Source of the DNA: JBCBKP01 sp038746265
GTDB taxonomy: Bacteria > Planctomycetota > Phycisphaerae > Phycisphaerales > UBA1924
Assembly (NCBI GenBank): GCA_038746265.1
Contig: JBCDKU010000022.1
Location: 1 to 32,708, forward strand
DNA length: 32,708 nt
Direction of reading: 5' to 3'
The translations under genes and the position numbers were made by a program. The notes under the pieces were generated by a model. That model ran no database searches, was not told the DNA's origin, and saw only the letters and a program-made list of their open reading frames with translations. The stretch's first letter is position 1, and every line of letters starts with the position of its first letter. This document shows positions 14,896-22,276 of the stretch, one piece after another.

Positions 14896-16263
14896 GTGAC
14901 GGACGACGGGGCCCAGGTCGAACGGGTGAGCCGACGCGCCCTTGAGCGCGAGCGGGCGGCGCGTCGCGCTGCAGAGCAGCTGCTTGAGGAAAAAGCACTC
15001 GAGCTTTACGAGCGGAATGTGGAGCTCGAGCGGGCCCGCGTCGAGGCCGAGGCAGCGAGCCGCGCGAAGTCAGACTTTCTGGCGAACATGAGCCACGAGA
15101 TCCGGACGCCGATGACGGCGATCCTGGGATACGCGGACCTGCTCGCCAACCGGGAGCAGGTCGAGCCCGCGGAGATCATCAGCGCGATCCGGACGATCCG
15201 GTCGAACGCGGACCATCTTCTTTCGATCATCAACGACATCCTCGATATCTGCAAGGTCGAGGCGGGGATGCTCGAGATCGAGCACATCGAGATGTCGCCC
15301 GGCGAGATCGCGCACGACACGATCCAGCTGCTGTGCGAGCGGGCGACAACAAAGGGGATCGAGCTCGTCCTCGATGTCGAAACGCCGATCCCCTCGGCGG
15401 TCGTGAGCGACCCGAACCGGCTCCGGCAGGTGGTGCTGAACCTTGTGGGCAACGCGGTGAAGTTCACCGACGAGGGGCGCGTGACGCTCGGCATCGGGTA
15501 CGAGCCCAACTCCGAGACGCTGCGGTACCGCGTTGCCGATACCGGGATCGGGATGAACGAGGAGCAGCTGCGGGCGCTGCGCAAGTTCGAGCGCTTCAGC
15601 CAGGCGGACACGTCGATGGCTCGGCGATTCGGTGGCACGGGGCTCGGACTCAGCATCTCGTCGTCGCTCGCCTCGCTGCTCGGCGGGGCACTCGAGATCG
15701 ATTCGGAAGTCAACGTCGGGAGCACGTTCACCCTGCGTGTGACCGCGCCGCTCGTGCACGGCTCGGAGATGCGGACGGCAAAGCAGGTGCGGCAGCGGGC
15801 GGAGGATCTCGCGGGGACGCGGTCGGTGCCCGAGATCGGTGCGCAGCACAGCGATGAGAAGCCGCTCGAGGGCGTGCGGATCCTGCTTGCGGAGGACGGC
15901 CTCGACAATCAGCGGCTGATCTCGTACTACCTCAAATCCGCGGGCGCGGAGGTCGAGGTCGCGTCGAACGGCGTCGAGGCGATCGAGGTGTTCGTCGAAT
16001 CGGCGAAGGGCTTCGATCTGGTGCTCATGGACATGCAGATGCCCGAGCTCGACGGCTACGGCGCGACGCGTGCCCTGCGGATCGACGGCGCGCTCACGCC
16101 CATCATCGCCGTGACCGCGCACGCGATGGAGGGCGACATGGACAAGTGCCTCTCTGCCGGGTGCGACGCGTACCTCAGCAAGCCGATCGACCGCGGGGAG
16201 CTGATCGAGATGTGCGCGTCGTGGATCCGCGGCAAGCCTGCGGGCGATCACGAGGCGGCGTGA
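14896..16263 (+). CDS. Soluble hybrid histidine kinase with receiver domain (H-NOX partner)
   Basis: The 455-residue kinase has no membrane helix and no sensor domain of its own. An N-terminal coiled coil (about 10-55, RALERERAARRAAEQLLEEKALELYERNVELE) leads to the phospho-accepting motif FLANMSHEIRTPMT with His67. The ATPase region (about 175-290) shows the N box (LVGNAVKF), DTGIGM and GGTGLGLSIS. From about 325 a receiver domain follows, with phospho-acceptor Asp379 (VLMDMQMP) and conserved Lys (LSKPI). GTG 14896 follows the H-NOX stop by two bases, so the two are co-translated. Kinases of this kind are inhibited by their H-NOX partner when NO binds; the next relay protein (HPt or response regulator) is not in the window. 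Confidence 0.92.
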   Translation: MTDDGAQVERVSRRALERERAARRAAEQLLEEKALELYERNVELERARVEAEAASRAKSDFLANMSHEIRTPMTAILGYADLLANREQVEPAEIISAIRTIRSNADHLLSIINDILDICKVEAGMLEIEHIEMSPGEIAHDTIQLLCERATTKGIELVLDVETPIPSAVVSDPNRLRQVVLNLVGNAVKFTDEGRVTLGIGYEPNSETLRYRVADTGIGMNEEQLRALRKFERFSQADTSMARRFGGTGLGLSISSSLASLLGGALEIDSEVNVGSTFTLRVTAPLVHGSEMRTAKQVRQRAEDLAGTRSVPEIGAQHSDEKPLEGVRILLAEDGLDNQRLISYYLKSAGAEVEVASNGVEAIEVFVESAKGFDLVLMDMQMPELDGYGATRALRIDGALTPIIAVTAHAMEGDMDKCLSAGCDAYLSKPIDRGELIEMCASWIRGKPAGDHEAA

Positions 16264-16273
16264 GCGGCCGCGG

Positions 16274-16279
16274 TAGGCT
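16274..16279 (+). promoter_or_regulatory. Possible -10 element giving a leaderless DUF488 transcript
   Basis: TAGGCT ends six bases before ATG 16286, the same geometry as TAGTCT before ATG 3831. No -35 hexamer is clear, so this could be coincidence or a -10-only promoter; the gene may also be read from the H-NOX/kinase operon. Confidence 0.25.
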
Positions 16280-16285
16280 CGGCGG

Positions 16286-16633
16286 ATGCCCCTGAAGATC
16301 AAGCGTGTGTACGACGAAGCTGAGCCCGGCGACGGGTTCCGGGTGCTGGTCGATCGGATCTGGCCTCGCGGCGTCTCGAAGGAGCGTGCGGCGGTGGACC
16401 TATGGCTCAAGGAAGCCGCGCCCTCGACGGAGCTGCGGAAGTGGTTCGGTCACGACCCGGAGAAGTTCGAGGAATTCAAGAAGCGCTACCGCGCGGAGCT
16501 CGACGCAAAGCCCGGGGTCTTGGATCCGATCACGTCAAGGCTCGGGGCGGGGGAGGTGGTGACGCTTGTGTACTCGGCGCGGGATGCGGAGCGGAATCAG
16601 GCGGTGGTTTTGGAGTGGGTGATTGGGTTGTAA
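16286..16633 (+). CDS. DUF488 family protein (YeaO-like)
   Basis: The 115-residue protein matches the short DUF488/YeaO family: KIKRVYDEAEPGDGFRVLVDRIWPRGVSKERA near the start, then LRKWFGHDPEKFEEFKKRY and VTLVYSARDAERNQAVVL. These are its most conserved blocks, with the D-R-[IL]-W-P-R-G core invariant. The function is not established; no catalytic mechanism is known. It starts 22 bases after the kinase stop and may be in its operon. Its stop codon TAA abuts the left hairpin of the RAYT unit, so the mobile unit sits exactly at the 3' end of this gene without altering its reading frame. Confidence 0.88.
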   Translation: MPLKIKRVYDEAEPGDGFRVLVDRIWPRGVSKERAAVDLWLKEAAPSTELRKWFGHDPEKFEEFKKRYRAELDAKPGVLDPITSRLGAGEVVTLVYSARDAERNQAVVLEWVIGL

Positions 16634-16660
16634 AGCCCGGGGATTGCAATCCCTGGGCTT
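16633..16660. repeat. Left REP-like palindrome of the RAYT unit
   Basis: A 14-bp-arm palindrome (AAGCCCGGGGATTG and CAATCCCTGGGCTT) has a single G-T wobble (16639/16654) and no loop. It differs from the right palindrome at three of the central 24 positions. It directly follows the DUF488 TAA. Confidence 0.8.
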
Positions 16661-16676
16661 CATTGGAGCGTGCGTG

Positions 16677-17216
16677 ATGGGCGCTGCGTGGGATCACTGG
16701 TACCACGTCACGGGATGCACCTACGGGGCGTGGCTGCGCGGAGATCCGCGTGGGTTCCGGACGAGGCATCATCGCGAGCACGTCGAGGGTGACTACAGGA
16801 ATCGTCCACCCGAGGGTGAGTACGCGGAGCTTCTTGAGCAGTCGAAACGACTGATGAAGCGGGAGCCGGTCGTGCTCACAATGGAGATGCGACAGGTTGC
16901 ACTCGATGCGATGGTGGAGGCATTCTCCGTGCACCAATGCTCGGTTGCCGCGATCGCGGTTGGGGCGCAGCACTATCACATTCTGGCGCAGTTTCAGAGG
17001 GTGTCGGCGCGGAAGGTGGTGGGTATCGCGAAGAAGAGAGCGGCGCGTGCGCTCAGTGAGAGCGGGCTTGTCGCGAAGGGTGGGGTGTGGGCGGTCCGCT
17101 CGCGGGCGCTTCCGATTCGGGATCGGGATCATGCTCGGAACGCGCGGGGGTATATCGCCCGACATATTGAGCAGAGGTGCGCGGTGTTTGTCGCGCGGTC
17201 GAGGCCCAGGGATTGA
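16677..17216 (+). CDS. REP-associated tyrosine transposase-like protein (Y1/HUH family)
   Basis: The 179-residue protein resembles the IS200-like Y1 transposases that work on REP sequences. The HUH metal-binding motif is H99-Y100-H101 (GAQHYHILAQF), and the likely nucleophile is Tyr159 (NARGYIARHIEQ), about 58 residues later. An early YHVTGCTYGAWLRGDPRGFRTRHH region matches the TYG.WL.GD.RG type seen in planctomycete members. Enzymes of this class cleave and rejoin single-stranded DNA at hairpins. ATG 16677 has GGAG eight bases upstream; GTG 16674 is adjacent. The TGA stop falls exactly in the loop of the right palindrome. The gene has more A/T than its neighbours, consistent with transfer. 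Function here is inferred from motifs only. Confidence 0.75.
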   Translation: MGAAWDHWYHVTGCTYGAWLRGDPRGFRTRHHREHVEGDYRNRPPEGEYAELLEQSKRLMKREPVVLTMEMRQVALDAMVEAFSVHQCSVAAIAVGAQHYHILAQFQRVSARKVVGIAKKRAARALSESGLVAKGGVWAVRSRALPIRDRDHARNARGYIARHIEQRCAVFVARSRPRD

Positions 17217-17227
17217 GATCCCTGGGC
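17204..17227. repeat. Right REP-like palindrome of the RAYT unit
   Basis: A perfect 10-bp stem (GCCCAGGGAT and ATCCCTGGGC) has loop TGAG (17214-17217). The loop includes the stop codon of the transposase. It lies ten bases from the lepA stop on the other strand and may act as its terminator as well. Confidence 0.8.
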
Positions 17228-17237
17228 TTGGCGATCG

Positions 17238-19073
17238 TTACTCACCTGTGTCGAGGACTGCCATAAACGCCTCCTGCGGGATGTTGACACTTCCCACAGA
17301 CTTCATGCGTTCCTTGCCCTTCTTCTGCTTCTCGAGGAGCTTGCGCTTGCGGGTGACGTCGCCGCCGTAGCACTTGGCGGTCACGTCCTTGCGGTAGGCC
17401 TTGATCGTCTCGCGGGCGATGATCTTGCCGCCGATCGCGGCCTGGAGCGGGATCTCGAACTGGTGGCGATCGATCTGCTTGCGGAGCTTGCCGAGCAGCT
17501 GGCGTCCGCGCTGGTCCGCTTTGTCCTTGTGGGTGATGAGGCTCAGGGCCTCGACGGGCTCGCCGTTGATGAGGATGTCCACCTTGACGAGGCTGTCCGC
17601 CTGGAATCGACTCACCTCGTAGTCCATCGTGCCGTAGCCCGAGGTGATGCCCTTGAGCTTGTCGTAGAAGTCGTAGATCAGCTCGGCGAGCGGCATGTCG
17701 AATGTGAGCATCTCGCGGGCGTCGGAGACGAACATCTGGCTCTTGAAGATGCCGCGGCGCTCCATGCAGAGCTTCATGACGTCGCCGATCGAGCTCTTGG
17801 GCAGCATGATCTCGAGCTTGCAGATGGGCTCTGAGATCTGCTGGACCGAGCCCATGTCGGGCAGGTCGGCGGGGTTGTTGACCTCGATCTCCTTCTCCTC
17901 GCCGCCCTTGCCGAGGATGACCGCGCGGTAGGACACGGTCGGCGCGGTCTGGACGAGCTCGAGGTTGAACTCGCGCTCGAGCCGCTCCTGGATGATGTCC
18001 ATGTGGAGCAGTCCCAAGAAGCCGCAGCGGAAGCCGAAGCCCAGAGCCTCGGAGTGGACGGCCTGGAACGTAAAGCTCGAGTCGTTGAGGCTGAGCCGCT
18101 CGACGGCGTCCCGCATCTCCTCGAAGCCCGGTCCCTTCTTCTCGCCGCTCGTCGCGGGGTAGAAGTCGCAGAAGACCATCTGCCGCGGGGCTTCGTAGCC
18201 CGAGAGCGGTTCTTCGGCGGGGTCGTGGTCGATGGTGATGGTGTCGCCGACGCGGACCTCGCCCAGGTTCTTGATCGCGGCGACGAGGTAGCACGCCTCT
18301 CCCACGCCGACCTCTTTGACCTTGACGGGCTTGGGTGTGTATTTGCCCAGCTCGGTGACCTGGAAGGTCCGCTGCATCTGCATCATGCGGATCTTGTCGC
18401 CCACCTTGAGCTTGCCGTCGAAGACGCGGCAGTAGAGCACGACGCCCCGGTAGTCGTCGTAGATCGCGTCGAAGATGAGCGCCCGCGTCTGCTTCACCTC
18501 GGCCTCGCGCGGCGGCGGGAGCTTCTCGACGATCGTGCCGAGCAGCTCCTGGATGCCTTGGCCGGTCTTGGCGCTGCACGCGATCGCGTCCTCGCCCGGC
18601 AGGCCCAGGACCTGATCGATTTCTTCCGCGATCTCGTCGGGGCGGGCGCCGGGCAGGTCGATCTTGTTGAGGACGGGGATGATCTCGAGGTCCTGCTCGA
18701 CCGCGAGGTAGGCGTTGACGACGGTCTGCGCCTCGACACCCTGCGCGGCATCGACGACGAGCAGCGCGCCCTCGCACGCCTTGAGGGCGCGGCTGACCTC
18801 GTAGCCGAAGTCCACGTGGCCCGGCGTGTCGATGAAGTTGAGCATGTAGGTCTCGCCGTCCGTGTGCTCGTGGAGCACGGTGACGGCGGACGCCTTGATC
18901 GTGATGCCGCGCTCACGCTCGAGGTCCATCGAGTCGAGCAGCTGCTCCTTGGCCTCGCGGTCAGAGACGGCTTTGGTCGCCTGGAGCAGCCGATCGGCAA
19001 GGGTGCTCTTGCCGTGATCGATGTGGGCGATGATCGAGAAGTTTCGGATGTGCTTGGTGTCGATGTCGGGCAT
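17238..19073 (-). CDS. lepA: Elongation factor 4 (LepA)
   Basis: LepA is a ribosome-associated GTPase thought to aid translation initiation or back-translocation. The 611-residue protein is full length: P-loop AHIDHGKST at 16-24, RERGIT and DTPGHVDF in the GTPase domain, then NKIDLPGA and GEACYLVAAIK, and the LepA-specific C-terminus (SPGYGTMDYE-like ITSGYGTMDYEVSRFQADSLVKVDILINGEPVEALS, then CYGGDVTRKRKLLEKQKKGKERM). The ATG at 19073 is the family start. A -10 candidate is at 19137-19142. The gene is separated from the upstream methyltransferase by 235 bases holding REP-pair copy 2. Confidence 0.98.
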   Translation of the reverse strand: MPDIDTKHIRNFSIIAHIDHGKSTLADRLLQATKAVSDREAKEQLLDSMDLERERGITIKASAVTVLHEHTDGETYMLNFIDTPGHVDFGYEVSRALKACEGALLVVDAAQGVEAQTVVNAYLAVEQDLEIIPVLNKIDLPGARPDEIAEEIDQVLGLPGEDAIACSAKTGQGIQELLGTIVEKLPPPREAEVKQTRALIFDAIYDDYRGVVLYCRVFDGKLKVGDKIRMMQMQRTFQVTELGKYTPKPVKVKEVGVGEACYLVAAIKNLGEVRVGDTITIDHDPAEEPLSGYEAPRQMVFCDFYPATSGEKKGPGFEEMRDAVERLSLNDSSFTFQAVHSEALGFGFRCGFLGLLHMDIIQERLEREFNLELVQTAPTVSYRAVILGKGGEEKEIEVNNPADLPDMGSVQQISEPICKLEIMLPKSSIGDVMKLCMERRGIFKSQMFVSDAREMLTFDMPLAELIYDFYDKLKGITSGYGTMDYEVSRFQADSLVKVDILINGEPVEALSLITHKDKADQRGRQLLGKLRKQIDRHQFEIPLQAAIGGKIIARETIKAYRKDVTAKCYGGDVTRKRKLLEKQKKGKERMKSVGSVNIPQEAFMAVLDTGE

Positions 19074-19136
19074 GTGGGTCTGGCAGTCCTCGGCCGCCCG
19101 AACGGAGCCCGGTCAGGAGTGGGCTGGCGGCTCGGA

Positions 19137-19142
19137 AGTGTA
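19137..19142 (-). promoter_or_regulatory. -10 candidate for lepA
   Basis: Minus-strand TACACT ends about 63 bases before the lepA ATG. No convincing -35 hexamer lies 16-18 bases upstream. The same hexamer occurs before the DUF1232 gene (25227-25232). Confidence 0.22.
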
Positions 19143-19219
19143 TTCGTGCCGAGGTGCCGGACAGCTTCACCGCGATCAGGAGGATCGTGGTCCCAAAACA
19201 GGCAATTCCTCTCTCACCA

Positions 19220-19297
19220 GCCCCCCAGCGTGAGCAGGGGAAGAGGCAAGGTCGAGAACGAACACTCCGTGCTCTTTCCCCAGCTCACGCTGGGGGC
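19220..19297 (+). repeat. REP-like pair (BIME/MITE-like inverted repeat), copy 2
   Basis: The left hairpin (19220-19240) and the right hairpin (19278-19297) have the same arms and loops (GTGA and TCAC) as copy 1. The right half is base-for-base identical to 7049-7068. The flanks extend the pairing (AAGAG after the left arm, CTCTT before the right), making about 26-base arms around a 37-base interior. It lies between the methyltransferase stop and the lepA promoter region. Confidence 0.8.
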
Positions 19298-19308
19298 TCG
19301 TCAAGAGG

Positions 19309-20154
19309 TCAGGGCCGTCTCACCGCAATCAGCTCATAGATCTGCGGCAGGACAAAGAACCGTCCCGGATCCGCCGCGACCTCGCGCCAGAGGGTGTTGA
19401 TTTCGTCAGCCTCGGGCTGGGTCATGAAGCCGCCCTCGACCATGCGGGGGATGAAGCTGGCCCAGAAGATCGAGGGCCAGGTCCACATGGTGTCGCCGCC
19501 CCGGACGACGCGGGCGGAGATGTCGAGGTGGTCGATCTCGAAGCCGGCGTCGCGGAGCACGCCGGGCATCCTGCCCATCACGTCGGAGTCCCCGCCCGGC
19601 GCTTCCCACGCGGCGATGACCTGATCGCGGAAGCGGTCCCACCGCGGGTCCTTCGGGGCGATGGTCATCGCGTGGTAGTTGAAGTAGTCCTGGATCAGCA
19701 CCCTGCCGCCCGGCTTGACGACCTCCGCGAGCCCGCGCGCGACGGCGGCGACGTCATCGACGAAGCACAGCACCCAGCGGACGTAGGCGGCGTCGAACGG
19801 GCCCGCGTCCGCGGGGACGACCGCGGGCAATTCGGTGACCTGCCCGTGGTGGACCGTCCACCACGGCATGCCCAGGCGGTCGGCTTCGGACTGGGCGTAG
19901 TCGAGGTAGCGCTCGGACTGATCGACGCCGACCAGTTTGCCCGACGCGCCGACCATGCGGGCGAGGTGGACCGAGGCGAAGCCGGGGCCGCAGCCGACGT
20001 CAAGAACACTCTGGCCCGGCCCGATTCTCGCACGGTGCCAGAGCTTCGCGGCGTGATCGGCCCAGAGGCTGGCTTGCAGGCCGAGGCGTTCGAGCTCGAC
20101 GTCGTCGGTGCCCAGGACGTACTCGCGCGGGTCGGCGGGGTGGGTGTCGCTCAT
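19309..20154 (-). CDS. Class I SAM-dependent methyltransferase
   Basis: The 281-residue enzyme has motif I VLDVGCGPG at 50-58, an acidic residue at the end of the second strand (GVDQSERYLDYA), and motif IV-like DAAYVRWVLCFVDDV followed by VVKPGGRVLIQDYFNY. This is the usual class I fold of SAM methyltransferases of the UbiE/COQ5 or Mtase_11 kind. The substrate cannot be told from sequence; an aromatic-rich C-terminal region (TMWTWPSIFWASFIPRMVE) may form a hydrophobic pocket. ATG 20154 is divergent from the MFS-like gene. It does not look co-transcribed with lepA, from which it is separated by the REP pair. Confidence 0.85.
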   Translation of the reverse strand: MSDTHPADPREYVLGTDDVELERLGLQASLWADHAAKLWHRARIGPGQSVLDVGCGPGFASVHLARMVGASGKLVGVDQSERYLDYAQSEADRLGMPWWTVHHGQVTELPAVVPADAGPFDAAYVRWVLCFVDDVAAVARGLAEVVKPGGRVLIQDYFNYHAMTIAPKDPRWDRFRDQVIAAWEAPGGDSDVMGRMPGVLRDAGFEIDHLDISARVVRGGDTMWTWPSIFWASFIPRMVEGGFMTQPEADEINTLWREVAADPGRFFVLPQIYELIAVRRP

Positions 20155-20261
20155 GGCGGGGAGCGTACTCGGGCCCGCATGAGAAGCAGGCGTGAGACGC
20201 CGTTGTCAGAACTTCGCGGCGTCGGCATTGCTTGGACCCGCGGGAGGGCCATCAATGCCCC

Positions 20262-21668
20262 GTGACCGAGCGACACCGTCTGCCACGCCTGCTCCGACCC
20301 GAAGCCCCGGCGTGGCTCCCCTCGCTCAACCCCTTCAGCTGGACCACACGGGCGGTGATGTCGTTCAGCCCGACGCGGATGCCCCCGATGACGCGGGTGA
20401 ACTACCGCCGCGAGGTTGTGGCGGCGATGTTCTTGCCGTGGATCATCGCGGTCGTCGAGGGGGGCGTCGCGGGTGTGATCGTCAACAAGTACTTCTCGGG
20501 CGAGGTCAGCCGCGGGCTGCTTGATGCCGCGGTCGCGGTGGTGACGGCCGCCCCGGCGTTCGCGAACATCCTGAGCTTCCTGTTCGTCCGCCTTACGCAC
20601 GGCAAGCACAAGGTCCGCTCGATCACGGTGCTGCAGATCGCGGTGGTGCTCATGGCGGTGGGGATGGCGGCGGCTCCGAAATCGGACGTGGGCCTGGTCC
20701 TGCTCGCGACGTGCGCCTCGCTCGCGCGGTGCTTCCTCGCGGGCGTGGTGACGCTCCGCGCGTCGGTCTGGCGGCAGAACTACCCGCGCGAGGCGCGGGC
20801 GCGGCTCACCGGACGCATCTCGGCGATCCAGACCCTCACGATCGCGCTCGCGGGCTTCGTGATCGGCTGGGCGATGGACGTGGACGAGGACGCGTTCCGC
20901 TGGCTCATCCCGATGATCGCGGTCGCGTCGCTCGCGGGTGTGGGCCTGTGGAGCCGCGTGCGCGTGCGGCGGCACCGGCAGCTGCTCACGACCGAGCAGG
21001 CCGACGACCCCTCGGACGGGCCCTCGTTCAACCCGCTGGGCGTGCTGCGGGTGCTGAAGCGCGACAAGCTCTTCGCGTGGTACATGGGCTCGCAGTTCCT
21101 GCTCGGGTTCGCGAACATGATGTGCTTCTCAACGCTCGTGATCCTCGTCGAGGAGCGGTTCGAGCTGGGCTACACCAAGTCGATGCTCATCAATCACGGC
21201 ATCCGGCTCGCGCTCATCACGCTCACGGTGTCGATGTGGGCCAAGCTGCTCGACGGGATGCACGTCGCGAAGTACCGATCGATCCACACGTGGACGTTCG
21301 CGGTGATGACGATGCTGTTCTTCGTGGGCGGTGTCGCGCAGATCGAGTGGCTGCTCTACGCGGCCGCGACGGTACACGGGCTCGCGTTTGCGGGCGGCTC
21401 GCTCGCGTGGAACATCGGGCACAACGACTTCGCCGACGACGCGAACGCGAGCCAGTACATGACGGCGCACGTGACCCTGACCGGGCTGCGCGGGCTAATC
21501 GCGCCGTTCGCGGGGATCTATATCTACCGGTGGTTCGAGGGCGCGTTCGGTGAGCACGCCGGCAGCTACACCTTCGCGCTCGCGTCGGGTCTGATCATGG
21601 TGTCGGCGGTGATGTTCTTCGGGCTTGCGCGGGTGATCGATCGGCGGGACGCCGAGAGCGCGGCTTAG
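20262..21668 (+). CDS. MFS-like membrane transporter
   Basis: The protein of about 468 residues has roughly ten to twelve membrane helices (AMFLPWIIAVVEGGVAGVIV, LLDAAVAVVTAAPAFANILSFLF, ITVLQIAVVLMAVGMAAA, FALASGLIMVSAVMFFGLARV). The layout of two helix bundles joined by a central cytoplasmic loop of about 35 residues (about residues 235-270, ending in QADDPSDGPSFNPLGVLRVLKRDK) is typical of the major facilitator superfamily. No drug- or sugar-specific motif is visible, so the substrate is unknown. I prefer GTG 20262 as start; TTG 20232 is an alternative and GGAGGG lies upstream at 20243. The first 40 residues are polar and basic. Confidence 0.8.
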   Translation: MTERHRLPRLLRPEAPAWLPSLNPFSWTTRAVMSFSPTRMPPMTRVNYRREVVAAMFLPWIIAVVEGGVAGVIVNKYFSGEVSRGLLDAAVAVVTAAPAFANILSFLFVRLTHGKHKVRSITVLQIAVVLMAVGMAAAPKSDVGLVLLATCASLARCFLAGVVTLRASVWRQNYPREARARLTGRISAIQTLTIALAGFVIGWAMDVDEDAFRWLIPMIAVASLAGVGLWSRVRVRRHRQLLTTEQADDPSDGPSFNPLGVLRVLKRDKLFAWYMGSQFLLGFANMMCFSTLVILVEERFELGYTKSMLINHGIRLALITLTVSMWAKLLDGMHVAKYRSIHTWTFAVMTMLFFVGGVAQIEWLLYAAATVHGLAFAGGSLAWNIGHNDFADDANASQYMTAHVTLTGLRGLIAPFAGIYIYRWFEGAFGEHAGSYTFALASGLIMVSAVMFFGLARVIDRRDAESAA

Positions 21669-22072
21669 CCGATCAGCGCGTCGGTGCCAGAGGGCGGCGT
21701 GGTTCGCGGGAACTCGAACTCGATGGTCTCGCCGTGCCGTTTGGCGCGGGCGAGGGCGCGAACGCCGCGGGGCATGCACATCGACCACAGCACGCGGGTG
21801 ATCTCGACGGGCTCGGGCTCGATGCGTGCACGGGTGAAGAGCGTCAGGCGGCGGCCGTCGATGGTCGCCTCAACCCGGCCCGCGTCGAGGCCCGGCGTGG
21901 TCGCGCGGACGACAATCGAGTCGCGCCGCCGTTCGGTCTGGATGGTGCTGCGGGGGAGGCGGTGGAGCTCGTCGAGCAGCCGGGCGACCGAGTGGTCGAT
22001 GGCATCCCGGTACTTGCGCACTTCTCGGCGAACAGGTCCTCCCAACTCATCGGGCGAACGATCGCGGAACAT
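21665..22072 (-). CDS. Hsp20/alpha-crystallin-like protein
   Basis: The 135-residue protein has a central strand-rich region, SIVVRATTPGLDAGRVEATIDGRRLTLFTRARIEPEPVEITRVLWSMCMPRGV. It recalls the alpha-crystallin core of small heat-shock proteins (V.A..PG....I...I.G..L.L). The N-terminus is an amphipathic, Arg-rich helix (RREVRKYRDAIDHSVARLLDELHRL) and the C-terminus ends in EFPRTTPPSGTDALIG. Family membership is probable, not certain: the classical IXI tail motif is not obvious. ATG 22072 has GGAAGG seven bases upstream. The stop overlaps the MFS-like gene's stop region (convergent). Repeated TTGAC half-sites are found 68-92 bases upstream of its start. Confidence 0.55.
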   Translation of the reverse strand: MFRDRSPDELGGPVRREVRKYRDAIDHSVARLLDELHRLPRSTIQTERRRDSIVVRATTPGLDAGRVEATIDGRRLTLFTRARIEPEPVEITRVLWSMCMPRGVRALARAKRHGETIEFEFPRTTPPSGTDALIG

Positions 22073-22139
22073 GTTGACGCCTTCCGTTGGCGGTTTGCCG
22101 TGCGCGGCCCTTTGACGAAAGACCGCGATCTCTACGGAA

Positions 22140-22164
22140 TTGACAATACTTGACGCGGGGTCAA
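22140..22164. promoter_or_regulatory. Possible operator: three TTGAC half-sites upstream of the Hsp20-like gene
   Basis: TTGAC occurs at 22140 and 22150 in the same direction, and its complement GTCAA at 22160. The starts are spaced exactly ten bases apart, one helical turn. The last two form a TTGAC-N5-GTCAA palindrome. It matches neither the CIRCE nor the HAIR heat-shock operator as I know them. Part of it could simply be a -35 element for the minus strand. Confidence 0.3.
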
Positions 22165-22276
22165 CTGATCCTGTTGGTCCATGGAATCACCGGAGTTGTG
22201 CGCGAATAGGGTGATCGCCCGCCCCACAACGGTCCGTGCGACGCTGAATCAGTTGCGAGAGCGCGACGTGAAGGCG

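Larger units (their letters stand above)
16633..17227 (+). mobile_element. RAYT unit: REP-associated tyrosine transposase gene bounded by two hairpins
   Basis: One transposase-like gene (16677-17216) is flanked by two closely related palindromes (16633-16660 and 17204-17227). The left begins at the DUF488 stop codon and the right lies ten bases from the lepA stop. In RAYT systems, the REP palindromes are the substrates of the enzyme and the pair is not usually called an insertion sequence. The element may also terminate the convergent genes on both sides. Confidence 0.6.

Noticed and set aside
18003..19400. A 465-residue plus-strand frame opposite lepA
   Set aside because: It is antisense to the unmistakable lepA; composition is that of a shadow frame.
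22140..22164. CIRCE or HAIR heat-shock operator
   Set aside because: Neither the TTAGCACTC arms of CIRCE nor the CTTGAGT arms of HAIR are present.
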